64,000 bases of DNA from Trinickia diaoshuihuensis (GCF_003390925.1 NZ_QUBS01000087.1:298628-362627), one strand, 5' to 3'; counted from the stretch's first letter, positions 17,087-26,974 are shown. Notes: generated by a model not told the origin, from the sequence alone. Translations and numbers: made by a program.

Positions 17087-17908
17087 TTAGGCCAGCCCGG
17101 CCAGCCTGCGCTTCTCGGCTCGCAGCATGAAGAAGTTGATACCGATGACGCCGACGGTCACCACGCCGATAAACAGCGTCGCCAGCGCGTTCATTTCCGG
17201 ATTCAACCCGAGCCGCACGCGCGAGAACACGACGAGCGGCAGCGTCGTCGAACCCGGCCCGGACAAGAACGCCGACAGCACGAGGTCGTCGATCGACAGC
17301 GTGAACGAGAGCAGCCAACCCGCCATCAATGCCTGCGAAATCAACGGCAACGTAATGCTGAAAAAGACCTTGAACGGCGTTGCGCCGAGGTCGAGCGCGG
17401 CCTCTTCCAGCGACGGATTCAGTTCGCGCACGCGCGACTGAACGATGATCGCCACATAGGACATGCACAGCATGACGTGGCCGATCCAAATCGTCGTGAA
17501 GCCGCGCCGCTCGGGCCATCCGAGCCACTTGCCCATTTCGATGAACAGCAGCAGCAGCGAGATGCCCTGGATCACTTCCGGAATCACGAGCGGCGCGTTG
17601 ATCATCCCGCTAAAGAGCGTAAAGCCGCGAAAGCGGCCCATCCGTGCGAGCACGAAACCGGCCCACGTGCCGATGAACACCGACGCGAAAGCGGTCAACA
17701 AGGCGATCCGCAGCGACAGCCAAAAGGCCGCAATCAACTCGTCGTCTTGCGCGAGCGCGGCGTACCAGCGCGTGGAAAAGTGCGTCCACACGGTCACGAG
17801 TTGCGACTCGTTGAACGAATAAACGATTAGGCTCAGGATCGGAATATAGAGAAACGCGAAACCGACGCCGAGCGCCGTCACTTGCAATGTACGGTTCGGT
17901 TTGATCAT
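17087..17908 (-). CDS. potI: PotI, polyamine ABC transporter permease
   Basis: A 273-residue inner-membrane permease with six predicted helices. The EAA loop reads EEAALDLGATPFKVFFSITL near residue 175, the contact for the ATPase. It resembles E. coli PotI/PotC of the putrescine/spermidine importers. Its start ATG at 17908 overlaps the potH stop (ATGA), so the reading frame open further upstream is not used. It is the last gene of potF-potG-potH-potI. Confidence 0.9.
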   Translation of the reverse strand: MIKPNRTLQVTALGVGFAFLYIPILSLIVYSFNESQLVTVWTHFSTRWYAALAQDDELIAAFWLSLRIALLTAFASVFIGTWAGFVLARMGRFRGFTLFSGMINAPLVIPEVIQGISLLLLFIEMGKWLGWPERRGFTTIWIGHVMLCMSYVAIIVQSRVRELNPSLEEAALDLGATPFKVFFSITLPLISQALMAGWLLSFTLSIDDLVLSAFLSGPGSTTLPLVVFSRVRLGLNPEMNALATLFIGVVTVGVIGINFFMLRAEKRRLAGLA

Positions 17909-18834
17909 CGCCGCGTTTCGAGTTGTTTCGCCTGAAAATGCTGGAACATCGCCATCGGCACGAGCAACAGCAACACCATCGCGCAGGTGACGGCGGACGC
18001 CATCGGCCAGTCGGCATTGTTGAAGAACTCGTTCCACATGACGCGGCCGATCATCAGCGTGTCCGCGCCGCCGAGCAGCTCGGGAATCACGTACTCGCCC
18101 ACCGCCGGAATGAACACGAGCAGGCACCCCGCAATGATGCCGTTTTTAGAGAGCGGCAAGGTGATCTGGACGAATGCCTTCCACGGCTTCGCGCCAAGAT
18201 CGTAAGCGGCCTCGAGCAGCGTCAGATCCATTTTCACGAGGTGCGCGTAAAGCGGCATGACGAGAAACGGCAGATACGAGTAGACCATGCCGATATAGAC
18301 GGCCGTATTGGTTCGATAGAGCTCGATCGGCGCGTGAATGAGCCCGATCGCCAGCAGGAAGTTATTGAGCAGCCCGTTGTTCTTGAGAATACCGATCCAC
18401 GCGTAGACGCGAATCAAGAACGACGTCCAAAACGGCAGCATCACGGCCATCATCAAGATGTTGCGCGAACCGGGATTCGAACGCGCGATGTAATACGCCA
18501 TCGGATAGCCGAGCAGCAAGCACAACAGCGTGGTGACGCCCGCGACGAGCACCGAATTGACGTACGTGGCGAAGTACAGGCTGTCCGTGAACAGAAACGC
18601 GTAGTGCGCGATGTTCAGCGAGATCTGAACGACGCCGTCCTTGAGGGCGACCAGTTCCGTGTACGGCGGGATGCCGAGTTGCAACTCCGCGAAGCTGATC
18701 TTGACGACCAGCAAGAACGGCACGAAGAAGAACATCAGCAGCCAGATGAACGGCCCCGCGACGACGGCGGTGCCGCCCGTCAGCTTCATGCGCCGGGCGG
18801 GCCAGGTTGCGAGCGAGAGCAAATTCGCTTTCAT
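17905..18834 (-). CDS. potH: PotH, polyamine ABC transporter permease
   Basis: A 309-residue inner-membrane permease with six predicted helices after a short basic cytoplasmic N-terminus. The EAA loop reads LEAAYDLGAKPWKAFVQITL near residue 215, and the C-terminal half contains GEYVIPELLGGADTLMIG, typical of PotH/PotB. The ATG at 18834 overlaps the potG stop as ATGA, and its own stop overlaps potI, showing tight translational coupling. Confidence 0.91.
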   Translation of the reverse strand: MKANLLSLATWPARRMKLTGGTAVVAGPFIWLLMFFFVPFLLVVKISFAELQLGIPPYTELVALKDGVVQISLNIAHYAFLFTDSLYFATYVNSVLVAGVTTLLCLLLGYPMAYYIARSNPGSRNILMMAVMLPFWTSFLIRVYAWIGILKNNGLLNNFLLAIGLIHAPIELYRTNTAVYIGMVYSYLPFLVMPLYAHLVKMDLTLLEAAYDLGAKPWKAFVQITLPLSKNGIIAGCLLVFIPAVGEYVIPELLGGADTLMIGRVMWNEFFNNADWPMASAVTCAMVLLLLVPMAMFQHFQAKQLETRR

Positions 18835-19979
18835 GCCGTCAGCACCACCCCGGCCGACGCGCTCCAGCGCACGTAGATTTCGTCGCCCCAGGTGGGCGAT
18901 TCGATTTCCGTCAGCGCGAGGCTCGACACATTCGCCACCACCGTCTTGCCGGAATCGAGCTGCACGTGATAGAGCGAATAGCCGCCCATATACGCGATGT
19001 TCGCGACCGTGCCGCGGCCCCAATTGTAGGCACCCTCGGGCGGCTTGCGCGTCAGCGCGATCCGCTCGGGACGGACCGAAATGGTGACGGGCATCCCGAG
19101 CGGCCCCGAGATGCCGTGATTGACGTAGAGACGGCACGGCAATTCGGACGTCTCAACGAATACGTGATCCGGTTCGTCCTCGACGACGTGCCCGTCGAAC
19201 AGGTTCGTCGAACCGATGAACTCCGCCGAGAAACGCGAGTTCGGATACTCGTACACCTCATGCGGCGTGCCGAGTTGCACGATCTGGCCTTCGCTCATGA
19301 CGGCGAGGCGGCCGGCCATCGTCATCGCCTCTTCCTGATCGTGCGTGACCATGATGCAAGTCACGCCGACACGATCGAGAATATTGACGAGTTCGATCTG
19401 CGTGCGTTGCCGGATCTGCTTGTCGAGCGCCGACATCGGCTCGTCGAGCAACAGCAGCTTGGGCCGTTTGACGAGCGAGCGCGCAAGCGCCACGCGCTGC
19501 TGCTGACCGCCCGATAGCTGATGAGGCTTGCGCTTGGCGAAACGCCCCATCTGCACGAGTTCGAGCGCAGCATGCACGCGCTCCTTGAGTTCGGCCTTTT
19601 GCACGCCCTCCTGTTTGAGCCCGAACGCGACATTCGATTCGACCGTCATATGCGGGAAGAGCGCATACGACTGGAACATCATGTTGACGGGACGGCGATA
19701 CGGCGGCATGAGCGCCAGGTCTTCGCCGTCGATCAGGATCTTGCCCGAGGTGACCGATTCGAGCCCGGCCAGCATCCGCAATAGCGTGGACTTGCCGCAA
19801 CCGGAGCTGCCGAGCAGCGCGAACAGCTCTCCTTTCGCGACCGACAAATTGACGTTCTTGACCGCGACCGTTTCGCCGAACTTCTTGACGACGTCGACGA
19901 TCTGCACAAAGTTCTCGGCCGATGTTGAACCTGAGGGGCGCGCGCCGGCGGCCGGCTGCGAGCTCGACTGATCGCTCAT
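18831..19979 (-). CDS. potG: PotG, polyamine ABC transporter ATPase
   Basis: A 382-residue ABC ATPase. Walker A is GSSGCGKST at residues 57-65, the Q-loop is MFQSYALFPH near 101, the ABC signature LSGGQ is at 155-159 and Walker B ends in Asp179-Glu180. A C-terminal TOBE domain (from about 290) is typical of the PotA/PotG family. The start at 19979 begins MSDQSSSQPA, a polar linker of about 20 residues before the nucleotide-binding domain. It energises import of putrescine or a related polyamine captured by PotF. A hairpin in the leader separates it from potF. Confidence 0.92.
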   Translation of the reverse strand: MSDQSSSQPAAGARPSGSTSAENFVQIVDVVKKFGETVAVKNVNLSVAKGELFALLGSSGCGKSTLLRMLAGLESVTSGKILIDGEDLALMPPYRRPVNMMFQSYALFPHMTVESNVAFGLKQEGVQKAELKERVHAALELVQMGRFAKRKPHQLSGGQQQRVALARSLVKRPKLLLLDEPMSALDKQIRQRTQIELVNILDRVGVTCIMVTHDQEEAMTMAGRLAVMSEGQIVQLGTPHEVYEYPNSRFSAEFIGSTNLFDGHVVEDEPDHVFVETSELPCRLYVNHGISGPLGMPVTISVRPERIALTRKPPEGAYNWGRGTVANIAYMGGYSLYHVQLDSGKTVVANVSSLALTEIESPTWGDEIYVRWSASAGVVLTA

Positions 19980-20013
19980 AATTTGCTGCTTGACTCCACT
20001 CGTTGGACGTACA

Positions 20014-20041
20014 AAGCCCCCGGCATGGGCTCCGGGGGCTT
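20014..20041 (-). terminator. Intercistronic hairpin between potF and potG
   Basis: AAGCCCCCGG and CCGGGGGCTT form a perfect 10-bp stem with an 8-base loop in the 92-bp potF-potG gap. On the minus strand it is followed only by a short T run, so it probably acts as a leaky terminator or 3'-end stabiliser, giving more potF message than potGHI. This is a common arrangement for a binding-protein gene that comes first in its operon. Confidence 0.6.
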
Positions 20042-20071
20042 CATGACTGCGTGCCGTGCGCGGCGACGAAA

Positions 20072-21169
20072 TTATCGGCCCGTCTTGAATGCGGTCCACA
20101 GCCGCGTCTGCAGACGCTGGATTTCAGGCGGCAGCGGCTTCAACAGGAACAGCGTCTTGACGACGTCGGCCGGCGGATAGACGGCCGGATCATTGGCGAT
20201 GCTCGGATTGACGAACTTCTTCGCTTCCGCGTTGGCCGTCGGGTAGTAGACCGCATCGGTGATCGCGGCGTTGACCTGCGGCGTCTCGATGTAGTTGATC
20301 CACTGCAGCGCCGCATCCTTGTGCGAAGCATCCTTCGGGATCGCCATCACGTCGAACCAAACGGGTGCGCCGCCCTTCGGAATGTAATACTCGACCTTGT
20401 ACGGCTTCTTGGCTTCGAGCGCGCGATGCTTGGCGATGACGACGTCGCCCGACCAGCCGTAGGCGAAGCAGATATCGCCGCCGACCATGTCGTTGATATA
20501 GCCCGACGAATTGAATTGCGTGATGAACGGACGGATTTTCTTCATCATCGCCATCGCGGCCTCGTAATCGGCCGGATTCGTGCTCATCGGATCCTTGCCG
20601 ATATAGTGCAGCGCGGCCGCGAAGAACTGATCGGGCGCATCGAGCACGGACACGCCGCAAGCCTTTAGCTTCGAGATGTTCTCGGGCTTGAACAGAATGT
20701 CCCAATTATCGAGCGGCACGTTCTTGCCCAGGATTTGTTGGGCCTTCGTGACGTTATAGCCGAGGCCCGTCGTGCCCCAAGCCCAGGGCACCACGTATTT
20801 ATTGCCCGGATCGGCGCCGGCCACGAGGCTCATGAGCTGCGCATCGAGATACTTGAGGTTGGGGATCTTCGATTTGTCGAGCGGCGAGAAAATGCCGGCT
20901 GCAATTTGCTTGCCCGCGTAATTGCTCGTCGGCACGACGATGTCGTAGCCCGAATTGCCCGTCAACAGCTTCGCCTGCAGCGTGTCGTCGCTATCGTAAT
21001 TGTCGTAGCGGACCTTGATGCCCGACTGCTTTTCGAAGTTCGGGATGGTGTCCTTGGCAATGTAATCCGACCAGTTGTAGACATTGAGCTGCGTATCCTT
21101 GGCCGACGCCACCCACGGCGCCGCGCACAAAACCAGTGCGGCGAGCCCGCCCATCACCTGTTTTTTCAT
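20072..21169 (-). CDS. potF: PotF, periplasmic polyamine-binding protein
   Basis: A 365-residue periplasmic binding protein. The signal peptide is cleaved at about residue 23 (WVASA-KD). The mature protein opens LNVYNWSDYIAKDTIPNFEK, the typical PotF/PotD start, and contains WGTTGLGYN near residue 130 and the ligand-site Trp/Asp residues in YGWSGDVVIAK near 225. It delivers putrescine or spermidine to PotGHI. It is the first gene of the operon. The 5' region up to 21592 holds no other gene and probably contains its promoter. Confidence 0.92.
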   Translation of the reverse strand: MKKQVMGGLAALVLCAAPWVASAKDTQLNVYNWSDYIAKDTIPNFEKQSGIKVRYDNYDSDDTLQAKLLTGNSGYDIVVPTSNYAGKQIAAGIFSPLDKSKIPNLKYLDAQLMSLVAGADPGNKYVVPWAWGTTGLGYNVTKAQQILGKNVPLDNWDILFKPENISKLKACGVSVLDAPDQFFAAALHYIGKDPMSTNPADYEAAMAMMKKIRPFITQFNSSGYINDMVGGDICFAYGWSGDVVIAKHRALEAKKPYKVEYYIPKGGAPVWFDVMAIPKDASHKDAALQWINYIETPQVNAAITDAVYYPTANAEAKKFVNPSIANDPAVYPPADVVKTLFLLKPLPPEIQRLQTRLWTAFKTGR

Positions 21170-21592
21170 CCCGTTCTCCGATGCGGACCGGTTCGCCCGG
21201 CCTCAACCCCGCCCGTGCCGCGACGAAATGCCCGCGGCTCCTCTGAAAAACCCGAAAGCTACCATCAAACATTGACCCGCGGCACAAAAATACGAGCCGT
21301 TCGGACCCGCTGTCGCGCAAACGGCACAAACGCTTGCCCTCGCCTTCTCCGGACGAGATGACCGCGCGCTCTGCCTACTGCGGAATCGGGCGCAATTTTA
21401 TCGGGTTATAGGCCCTTGTCCACTTGAAAAAAACCTCGGTTAGCCTTTCGGCTAGCCTGCGGCGGACGGCGAACGCGGCGCGCGCCGGCCCCGTGGGCCG
21501 TATGGGGTTCGGCAAGGGGCACGCGGCGTCGGCTACCATACGGTTCGTACCGGGTTCGTCCCGGGTTCGCCCCGCTTATGAGAAATGGTTTC
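21170..21592. other. Non-coding interval upstream of potF (423 bp)
   Basis: No convincing gene is seen. The interval separates divergent potF and the DUF1289 gene and should hold both promoters. It contains a stem-loop at 21438-21457 and three imperfect direct copies of a CGGGTTCGTC-like unit at about 21541-21570 just before the DUF1289 start. Confidence 0.6.
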
Positions 21593-21796
21593 ATGGCTTC
21601 AAACCTTCATGCCCTGCCCGATAGCCCCTGTATCGGCGTCTGCTCGACGCTTTTCGACGAAGTCTGCAAAGGCTGCGGCCGTACCGCCGCGGAAGTCTCG
21701 AATTGGGTCTTCATGTCCGACACGGAAAAACGCGCCGTCTGGGCGCGCATCGAGCGCGAGGGCACAGCCATGCGCTTTCGCAACGACAAGCTCTGA
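21593..21796 (+). CDS. DUF1289 domain protein
   Basis: A 67-residue protein with the DUF1289 pattern: PDSPCIGVCSTLFDEVCKGC, with four Cys that could bind a metal or an Fe-S centre, then GRTAAEVSNWVFMSDTEKRAV. The family is widespread in proteobacteria and is often annotated as a putative Fe-S protein; its function is unknown. ATG at 21593 is chosen over the in-frame ATG at 21578 because the peptide MASNLHALPDSPC fits the family length better. The stop is followed by a hairpin shared with the convergent ompW gene. Confidence 0.8.
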   Translation: MASNLHALPDSPCIGVCSTLFDEVCKGCGRTAAEVSNWVFMSDTEKRAVWARIEREGTAMRFRNDKL

Positions 21797-21811
21797 AGCG
21801 GTCCCCGAAAT

Positions 21812-21838
21812 GCAAAAACGCCGGGCGGGCCCGGCGTT
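21812..21838. terminator. Intrinsic terminator between DUF1289 gene and ompW
   Basis: AACGCCGGGC and GCCCGGCGTT form a near-perfect hairpin; five A bases flank it on the plus strand, so on the minus strand the stem is followed by TTTTT. It should terminate ompW and may act weakly on the plus strand. Confidence 0.8.
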
Positions 21839-21883
21839 CCGATTCGACTGACGAGACGCGATGCGGCACGCGCCGCGTTCCGT

Positions 21884-22582
21884 TTAGAACTTCATACCCA
21901 CGCCGACCCCGACGACGAGCGGGTCGATATGCAGCGTCCCGAGCGATTGACCGTTCAGCGACGCCCCAGTCTTCATCCAGATTTTCTTGATGTCGGCATT
22001 CACGTAGAGCCGTTTCGTGATCTGCACGTCGACGCCCGCCTGCACGGCCGGGCCGAAGCTATGGTTATCGATCGAAATCGACTGCCCGCCCGCGTTGAGA
22101 CCGTTGTTGTAGAACAGCGTGTAGTTGATGCCGGCGCCGACATAGGGCCGGATGCGCCCTTGGTGGTTGAAGTGGTATTGCAGCAGGAGCGTCGGCGGCA
22201 ACACGCCCACACCGCCCAAGTTGCCGAGGCTGGAGGTCAGTTGGTGACGCGACGTCGCCAGGATCAGCTCGACGCCCAGGTAGTCGCGAATCATGTAAGT
22301 GAAGTCCAGCTCGGGCACGATCGCATTGTTGACCCCTACGTTCAGGGCCGACAGCGTTTCGGTGGTCCGAGCCGCCGGCTCGATGCTGATGGCGCGCAGC
22401 CGGACGAGCCAATCGCCGGCATGCAGCGCGCCGTTGCTCGAATAGCCGGGCGCGGCAGCGGCCGGCGCGGCCCCCGCCGATGCGTCGTCGGCCGCGAACG
22501 CGCCGGACGCGGCCAACGAAGCGCCGATCAGGCAAGCCGCGCTAGTGAGTTGCTTGATTTTTGTGCAGCGTGTGGTTTGCAT
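21884..22582 (-). CDS. ompW: OmpW-family outer-membrane protein
   Basis: A 232-residue outer-membrane beta-barrel. The signal peptide is cleaved near residue 30 (GAFA-AD). The mature part has the OmpW features: GDWLVRLRAISIEP near residue 57, a region with ELDFTYMIRDYLGVELI near 90, RPYVGAGINYTLFY near 140 and the C-terminal Phe (GVGVGMKF) needed for BAM-dependent insertion. An Ala-rich 20-residue linker follows the signal peptide. The start has AGAGGG upstream, directly after a nested inverted repeat in the leader. Confidence 0.9.
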   Translation of the reverse strand: MQTTRCTKIKQLTSAACLIGASLAASGAFAADDASAGAAPAAAAPGYSSNGALHAGDWLVRLRAISIEPAARTTETLSALNVGVNNAIVPELDFTYMIRDYLGVELILATSRHQLTSSLGNLGGVGVLPPTLLLQYHFNHQGRIRPYVGAGINYTLFYNNGLNAGGQSISIDNHSFGPAVQAGVDVQITKRLYVNADIKKIWMKTGASLNGQSLGTLHIDPLVVGVGVGMKF

Positions 22583-22594
22583 ATCGATTCCCTC

Positions 22595-22632
22595 TCGTCT
22601 AAACCCCTACATTCTTTGGGGCTTTCAGACGA
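22595..22632 (-). promoter_or_regulatory. Nested inverted repeat in the ompW 5' leader
   Basis: TCGTCT pairs with AGACGA, and inside them CCCC pairs with GGGG, forming a nested stem whose edge adjoins the ribosome-binding site AGAGGG of ompW. It could be an operator or an RNA structure that affects translation. Confidence 0.4.
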
Positions 22633-22718
22633 AAGGGGTTGACCCGAATCAAGCCGGGCCCAACACATGCCGCGGTGCGACAGCCGGTCGCGCATTGGGC
22701 CAACGCACCGGCAACGCT

Positions 22719-24155
22719 TCAGTTCGGCTTCGGCGCCTTCAACTGCATCGACTTGTACTCCAGGTACTCCTCCAAGCCGTACACGCCGTTCTCGCGGCCA
22801 TAGCCCGACTGCTTGAAGCCGCCGAACGGCGCCTGCATGTTCCACGCGCCGCCGTTGATATCGACTTGCCCCGTCCGAATGCGGCGCGCCACGGCGATTG
22901 CTCGCTCGTCGCTGCCGGCCCACACGGCGCCGCCTAGACCATAGATCGAATCGTTGGCGATGCGGATGGCTTCTTCCTCGTCCTTGTAGGTCAAAATAGA
23001 TAAAACCGGACCGAAGATTTCTTCTTGCGCGATCGTCGCCTTCGGGTGGACGCGGCCGAAAACGGTAGGCCGCACGAAATAACCTTTGATCAAACCATCC
23101 GGCATATCGGCACCACCGGTCACGAGTTCGGCGCCTTCGGCGATACCGCGTTGGATGTATTCGCGCACGCGGGCCAACTGGGCGCCCGATGCGAGCGGCC
23201 CGAGCCGCGTGGCCTCGTCGCGCGGATCGCCCGCGACGAATGCCTCGGCCGCGGCCTTGGCCAGCGCTCGCACCTCTTCATAGCGCGATTCGGGCACGAG
23301 CAGCCGCGTGTGCGCGGAACAGGTCTGACCCGAGTTCAGATAGCACGCCGCGACGGTGCTTTTGACGGCGGTCGCCAAATCGGCATCGTCGAGAACCAAC
23401 GCGACCGATTTGCCGCCGAGTTCGAGCGCGACGCGCTTGACGCTGGCGGCCGCCAGTTCGGCGACGCGCTTGCCCGCGCGCGTCGAACCCGTGAACGACA
23501 CCATGTCGACGAACGGATGGCTGGCAATGATCTCGCCGACCACGGGACCGTAGCCGCTCACGAGATTGAACACGCCCGCCGGCAGCCCTGCCTCGTCGAT
23601 CGCCTCGGCGAGCATGAACGCATTGAGCGGCGCGACTTCGGAAGGCTTGAGCACGACGGTGCAGCCCGCCGCCAGGGCGGCGGCGACCTTCAGCGTGATT
23701 TGGTTGAGCGGATAGTTCCAAGGCGTGATCGCCGCGACCACGCCCACCGGCTCGCGCACGACGAGCGAATTGCCCACGCGCGTTTCGAATTCGAATTCGC
23801 GCGCGAGCTTGGCATAAAGATTCCAGTTGTAGACCGGGCTACCGACTTGAATGGCGCGCGCGAGCTTGAGGGGCATCCCCACTTCGCCGCAGATCGAGGC
23901 CGCCAGCGCGTCGGTACGCGCCTTCAGGTTCGCCGCGATTTTTTCGAGGTAATCGGCGCGTACGGCCGCCGGCGTCGCCGCCCAGCCATCGAAGGCGAGC
24001 TTCGCCGCCTCGACGGCCGCCTCGGCGTCGGCCGTCGCGCCTTCCGGGATGCGGCCCATGACCGTTTCCGTGCCCGAGTCGATGACGTCGATGGTGCCCG
24101 TGCCCGAGGGCGTCAGCCATTGACCGCCGATGTAGAGCCGATCGTAGATTTTCAT
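22719..24155 (-). CDS. NAD(P)-dependent aldehyde dehydrogenase
   Basis: A 478-residue ALDH-superfamily enzyme. Asn147 lies in the TPWNYPL motif, the general base Glu245 in ALELGGKS, and the catalytic Cys279 in NSGQTCSA; the cofactor-site FTGSTRAGK is near 221. This is a full-length, intact class of enzymes oxidising aldehydes to acids; the substrate cannot be told. The ATG at 24155 is preceded by AAGGTG at suitable spacing, whereas the upstream GTG at 24167 overlaps that site. It appears monocistronic, bordering the decayed zone that starts immediately upstream. Confidence 0.9.
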   Translation of the reverse strand: MKIYDRLYIGGQWLTPSGTGTIDVIDSGTETVMGRIPEGATADAEAAVEAAKLAFDGWAATPAAVRADYLEKIAANLKARTDALAASICGEVGMPLKLARAIQVGSPVYNWNLYAKLAREFEFETRVGNSLVVREPVGVVAAITPWNYPLNQITLKVAAALAAGCTVVLKPSEVAPLNAFMLAEAIDEAGLPAGVFNLVSGYGPVVGEIIASHPFVDMVSFTGSTRAGKRVAELAAASVKRVALELGGKSVALVLDDADLATAVKSTVAACYLNSGQTCSAHTRLLVPESRYEEVRALAKAAAEAFVAGDPRDEATRLGPLASGAQLARVREYIQRGIAEGAELVTGGADMPDGLIKGYFVRPTVFGRVHPKATIAQEEIFGPVLSILTYKDEEEAIRIANDSIYGLGGAVWAGSDERAIAVARRIRTGQVDINGGAWNMQAPFGGFKQSGYGRENGVYGLEEYLEYKSMQLKAPKPN

Positions 24156-24236
24156 GCGAGTGTTCACCTTGTGGGTTTCGACTCGCCCATTTTACTCAGC
24201 GTCCGGCCGCTACCGATCGCAAGACACGGAAAGCGC

Positions 24237-25099
24237 TCAGGTATCGATACCCGACTCGGGCTCGGGCATCGCCAATTCGACGGGAGCCGGCTTGCGCAGC
24301 GTCACCCAGAGCACCCCAATGCCGCGCCGATGATCGCGATCGCAATGGCTTCGCCCGTGACGCGCATCGTCGAGAAAATACCGGCGGCCATCCCGGCCCG
24401 CTCCTTCGGGATCGCGTTCATTGCCAAGCTGTCCATGAGCCCCCATGGCACGCCGTTACCGATCCCGATCGCGAGCATCGGCAACGCCACGTCGACGAAA
24501 GCACTCGCGGCCGTGACCCTCGAGAGCCCGAACACGCCGACGGCGGCAAACGCCAGGGCCGTGCTACACAGGCTCGCGGCGGAGAACCGCTTCGATAGGA
24601 TACCGGCCAGAAAAGGCACGATGAGCATGGGCGCGGTCAACGGCAAGATGGCCAGGCCGGCATGGAATTCGTCATCGCCCTCGACGCCGATGAACCAGAT
24701 CGGCGGATAGACGAGCAGCGCGATGAAACTGAAGCCCGTCACGACCGGCAGCAGCAACACGCCGAGAAAGCGCGCATTGCCGAATAACGACAAGTCGAGC
24801 ATGGGCGCGCGGATCCGCGATTCGACGACGACGAATAACAATAGGAGCAAGCAACCGGCGGCAATCAATCCGATCGTCATGCCGCTGCCCCAGCCGAAGT
24901 GGGGGCCTTGAACGATACTGACGAAGATCACCGCGAGCGCGGCCGTGAAGTTTACGGTCCCGGCCAGATCCACGCCCCGTGCCTCGGGGTTGCGCGATTC
25001 CTCGATATTGTTGAACACCACGGCAAGAATCGACAGGGACGCCGCCGCGATCGCCAAAAACAACGCGCGCCATTCCCACGTGCTGATTAATGAATGCAT
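24237..25099 (-). pseudogene. Remnant of a DHA2-type MFS exporter (5' truncated, frameshifted)
   Basis: The translated fragment aligns to the C-terminal two thirds of EmrB/QacA-type 14-helix exporters. It starts at the conserved WEWRALFLAIAAASLSILAV, then shows EESRNPEARGVDLAG and a hydrophobic tail ending RVTGEAIAIAIIGAALG. The first five membrane helices are absent: the fragment begins where a decayed DAHP synthase ends. At the C-terminus a one-base loss in a run of four C bases at 24314-24317 moves the ending VLWVTLRKPAPVELAMPEPE into another frame. Both lesions argue that it is not functional. Confidence 0.82.
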
Positions 25100-25109
25100 A
25101 CCGGGTGTT

Positions 25110-25857
<748 letters not shown>

Positions 25858-25963
25858 AGCGCCCGCGACGCGGGCCGGCGCAACGGCCGTCTCTCTACGT
25901 ACACGTCGATCGGGCGTTGCCGCGAATGTGCCGAGCGTGCCGGATCCGCCGAATCGCCGCGCG

Positions 25964-26974
25964 TTACGACGTAGTCGAGATTTCCGGGAAGATCTGATTG
26001 ACGACCTGATAGGCGACGGCAGACCAATATTCGACGCTATCGGCCGCGACCAGCGCCGCTTCTTCCTCGATGAGGCGCGCCACGCCCGGATCGAGCAAAT
26101 AGTCCTCGAGGTCGTTGACGCTGTCGAACGCCTGAATCGACACACCGTCGATCGTGTGCGCGACCGGATGGAAAAACGGCTCCCCCGCCTCGACCGGACC
26201 AATGTTATGCAACTGCACGTAGCGCTTCACATACCGGCTCGTCGCCGGTTGCTGAAGCACGAGCGGCGCGTACCGGTTCAGCCAGGCCTCATGGAATTGC
26301 GCACGCGACAGATCCGCATTGCGCTTGACGATCTTGACGAGCAGGATCGGATCGCGCTGCGTGGCGCTCGGCACGATAATGTGTTGCTTGGCGAGCACCG
26401 GACACAGCTCACGGAAAATCGCCTGGTCTTCCGGCATGATTTTGGCCGCGATATCGGGCTGGCTGAAGACGGCCTTGATGCCGTCCGCGTTCTCGAAGCC
26501 GAGATACGCGATGCCGTCCCACTGCGGACGGCGATACTCCGGGATATGCCCGATGACGGTATCGAACAACTTGCCGTGCGCATCGACAGGCGCGGCGTAC
26601 GGCAACGGCGAGCCGCTCGAGGGGCCCGCCGGCAACCGGTGGATCTGGTCGTAGCGCAGCAACTGCCGAATCCCCCCTTCTTCCGGCGGTTGGGCATAGA
26701 TGAACCGCGGCCCATGCACCTTTCGCCAGTATTCGGTCCATTTCTCGAAGGAGATATTGGCGTCGTTTTCGAACGCATTGGGCGCGGCGGCGGGATCCTT
26801 CAGCAACTCGCCCTTCGTATCCAGCAGTAGATTGGGATCTCGGCGGCGTTCGTTCAAGGGCGTACCGTCCGCGCGCGAGAGCAGCGTGCACAGGACGGTG
26901 AGCGGCGTCGAATACGAGCGAAACGACTGCAGATAAGGGGATCGAAACTGGCGTTCAGCGGTAATGTTGGACAC
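25964..26974 (-). CDS. Double-EthD-domain protein
   Basis: A 336-residue protein with what look like two dimeric alpha-beta barrel (EthD) units in one chain. The first holds EKWTEYWRKVHGPRFIYAQ near residue 77, and the second holds RAQFHEAWLNRYAPLVLQQ near residue 222, both matching the FxxYWxxxHxP pattern. EthD proteins occur with cytochrome P450 ether degradation and with aromatic or polyketide chemistry. No signal peptide is visible. It lies immediately upstream of the decayed DAHP synthase and exporter on the same strand, so it was probably the first gene of a now broken operon. It appears intact, though its activity is unknown. Confidence 0.72.
   Translation of the reverse strand: MSNITAERQFRSPYLQSFRSYSTPLTVLCTLLSRADGTPLNERRRDPNLLLDTKGELLKDPAAAPNAFENDANISFEKWTEYWRKVHGPRFIYAQPPEEGGIRQLLRYDQIHRLPAGPSSGSPLPYAAPVDAHGKLFDTVIGHIPEYRRPQWDGIAYLGFENADGIKAVFSQPDIAAKIMPEDQAIFRELCPVLAKQHIIVPSATQRDPILLVKIVKRNADLSRAQFHEAWLNRYAPLVLQQPATSRYVKRYVQLHNIGPVEAGEPFFHPVAHTIDGVSIQAFDSVNDLEDYLLDPGVARLIEEEAALVAADSVEYWSAVAYQVVNQIFPEISTTS

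Noticed and set aside
21541..21575. A tRNA T-arm-like GGTTCG motif repeated upstream of the DUF1289 gene
   Set aside because: There is no acceptor stem, anticodon arm or CCA end around it; it is a short direct repeat.
23025..24710. A 561-codon plus-strand frame over the aldehyde dehydrogenase
   Set aside because: It is antisense to an intact enzyme and runs into the pseudogene; no domain is seen.
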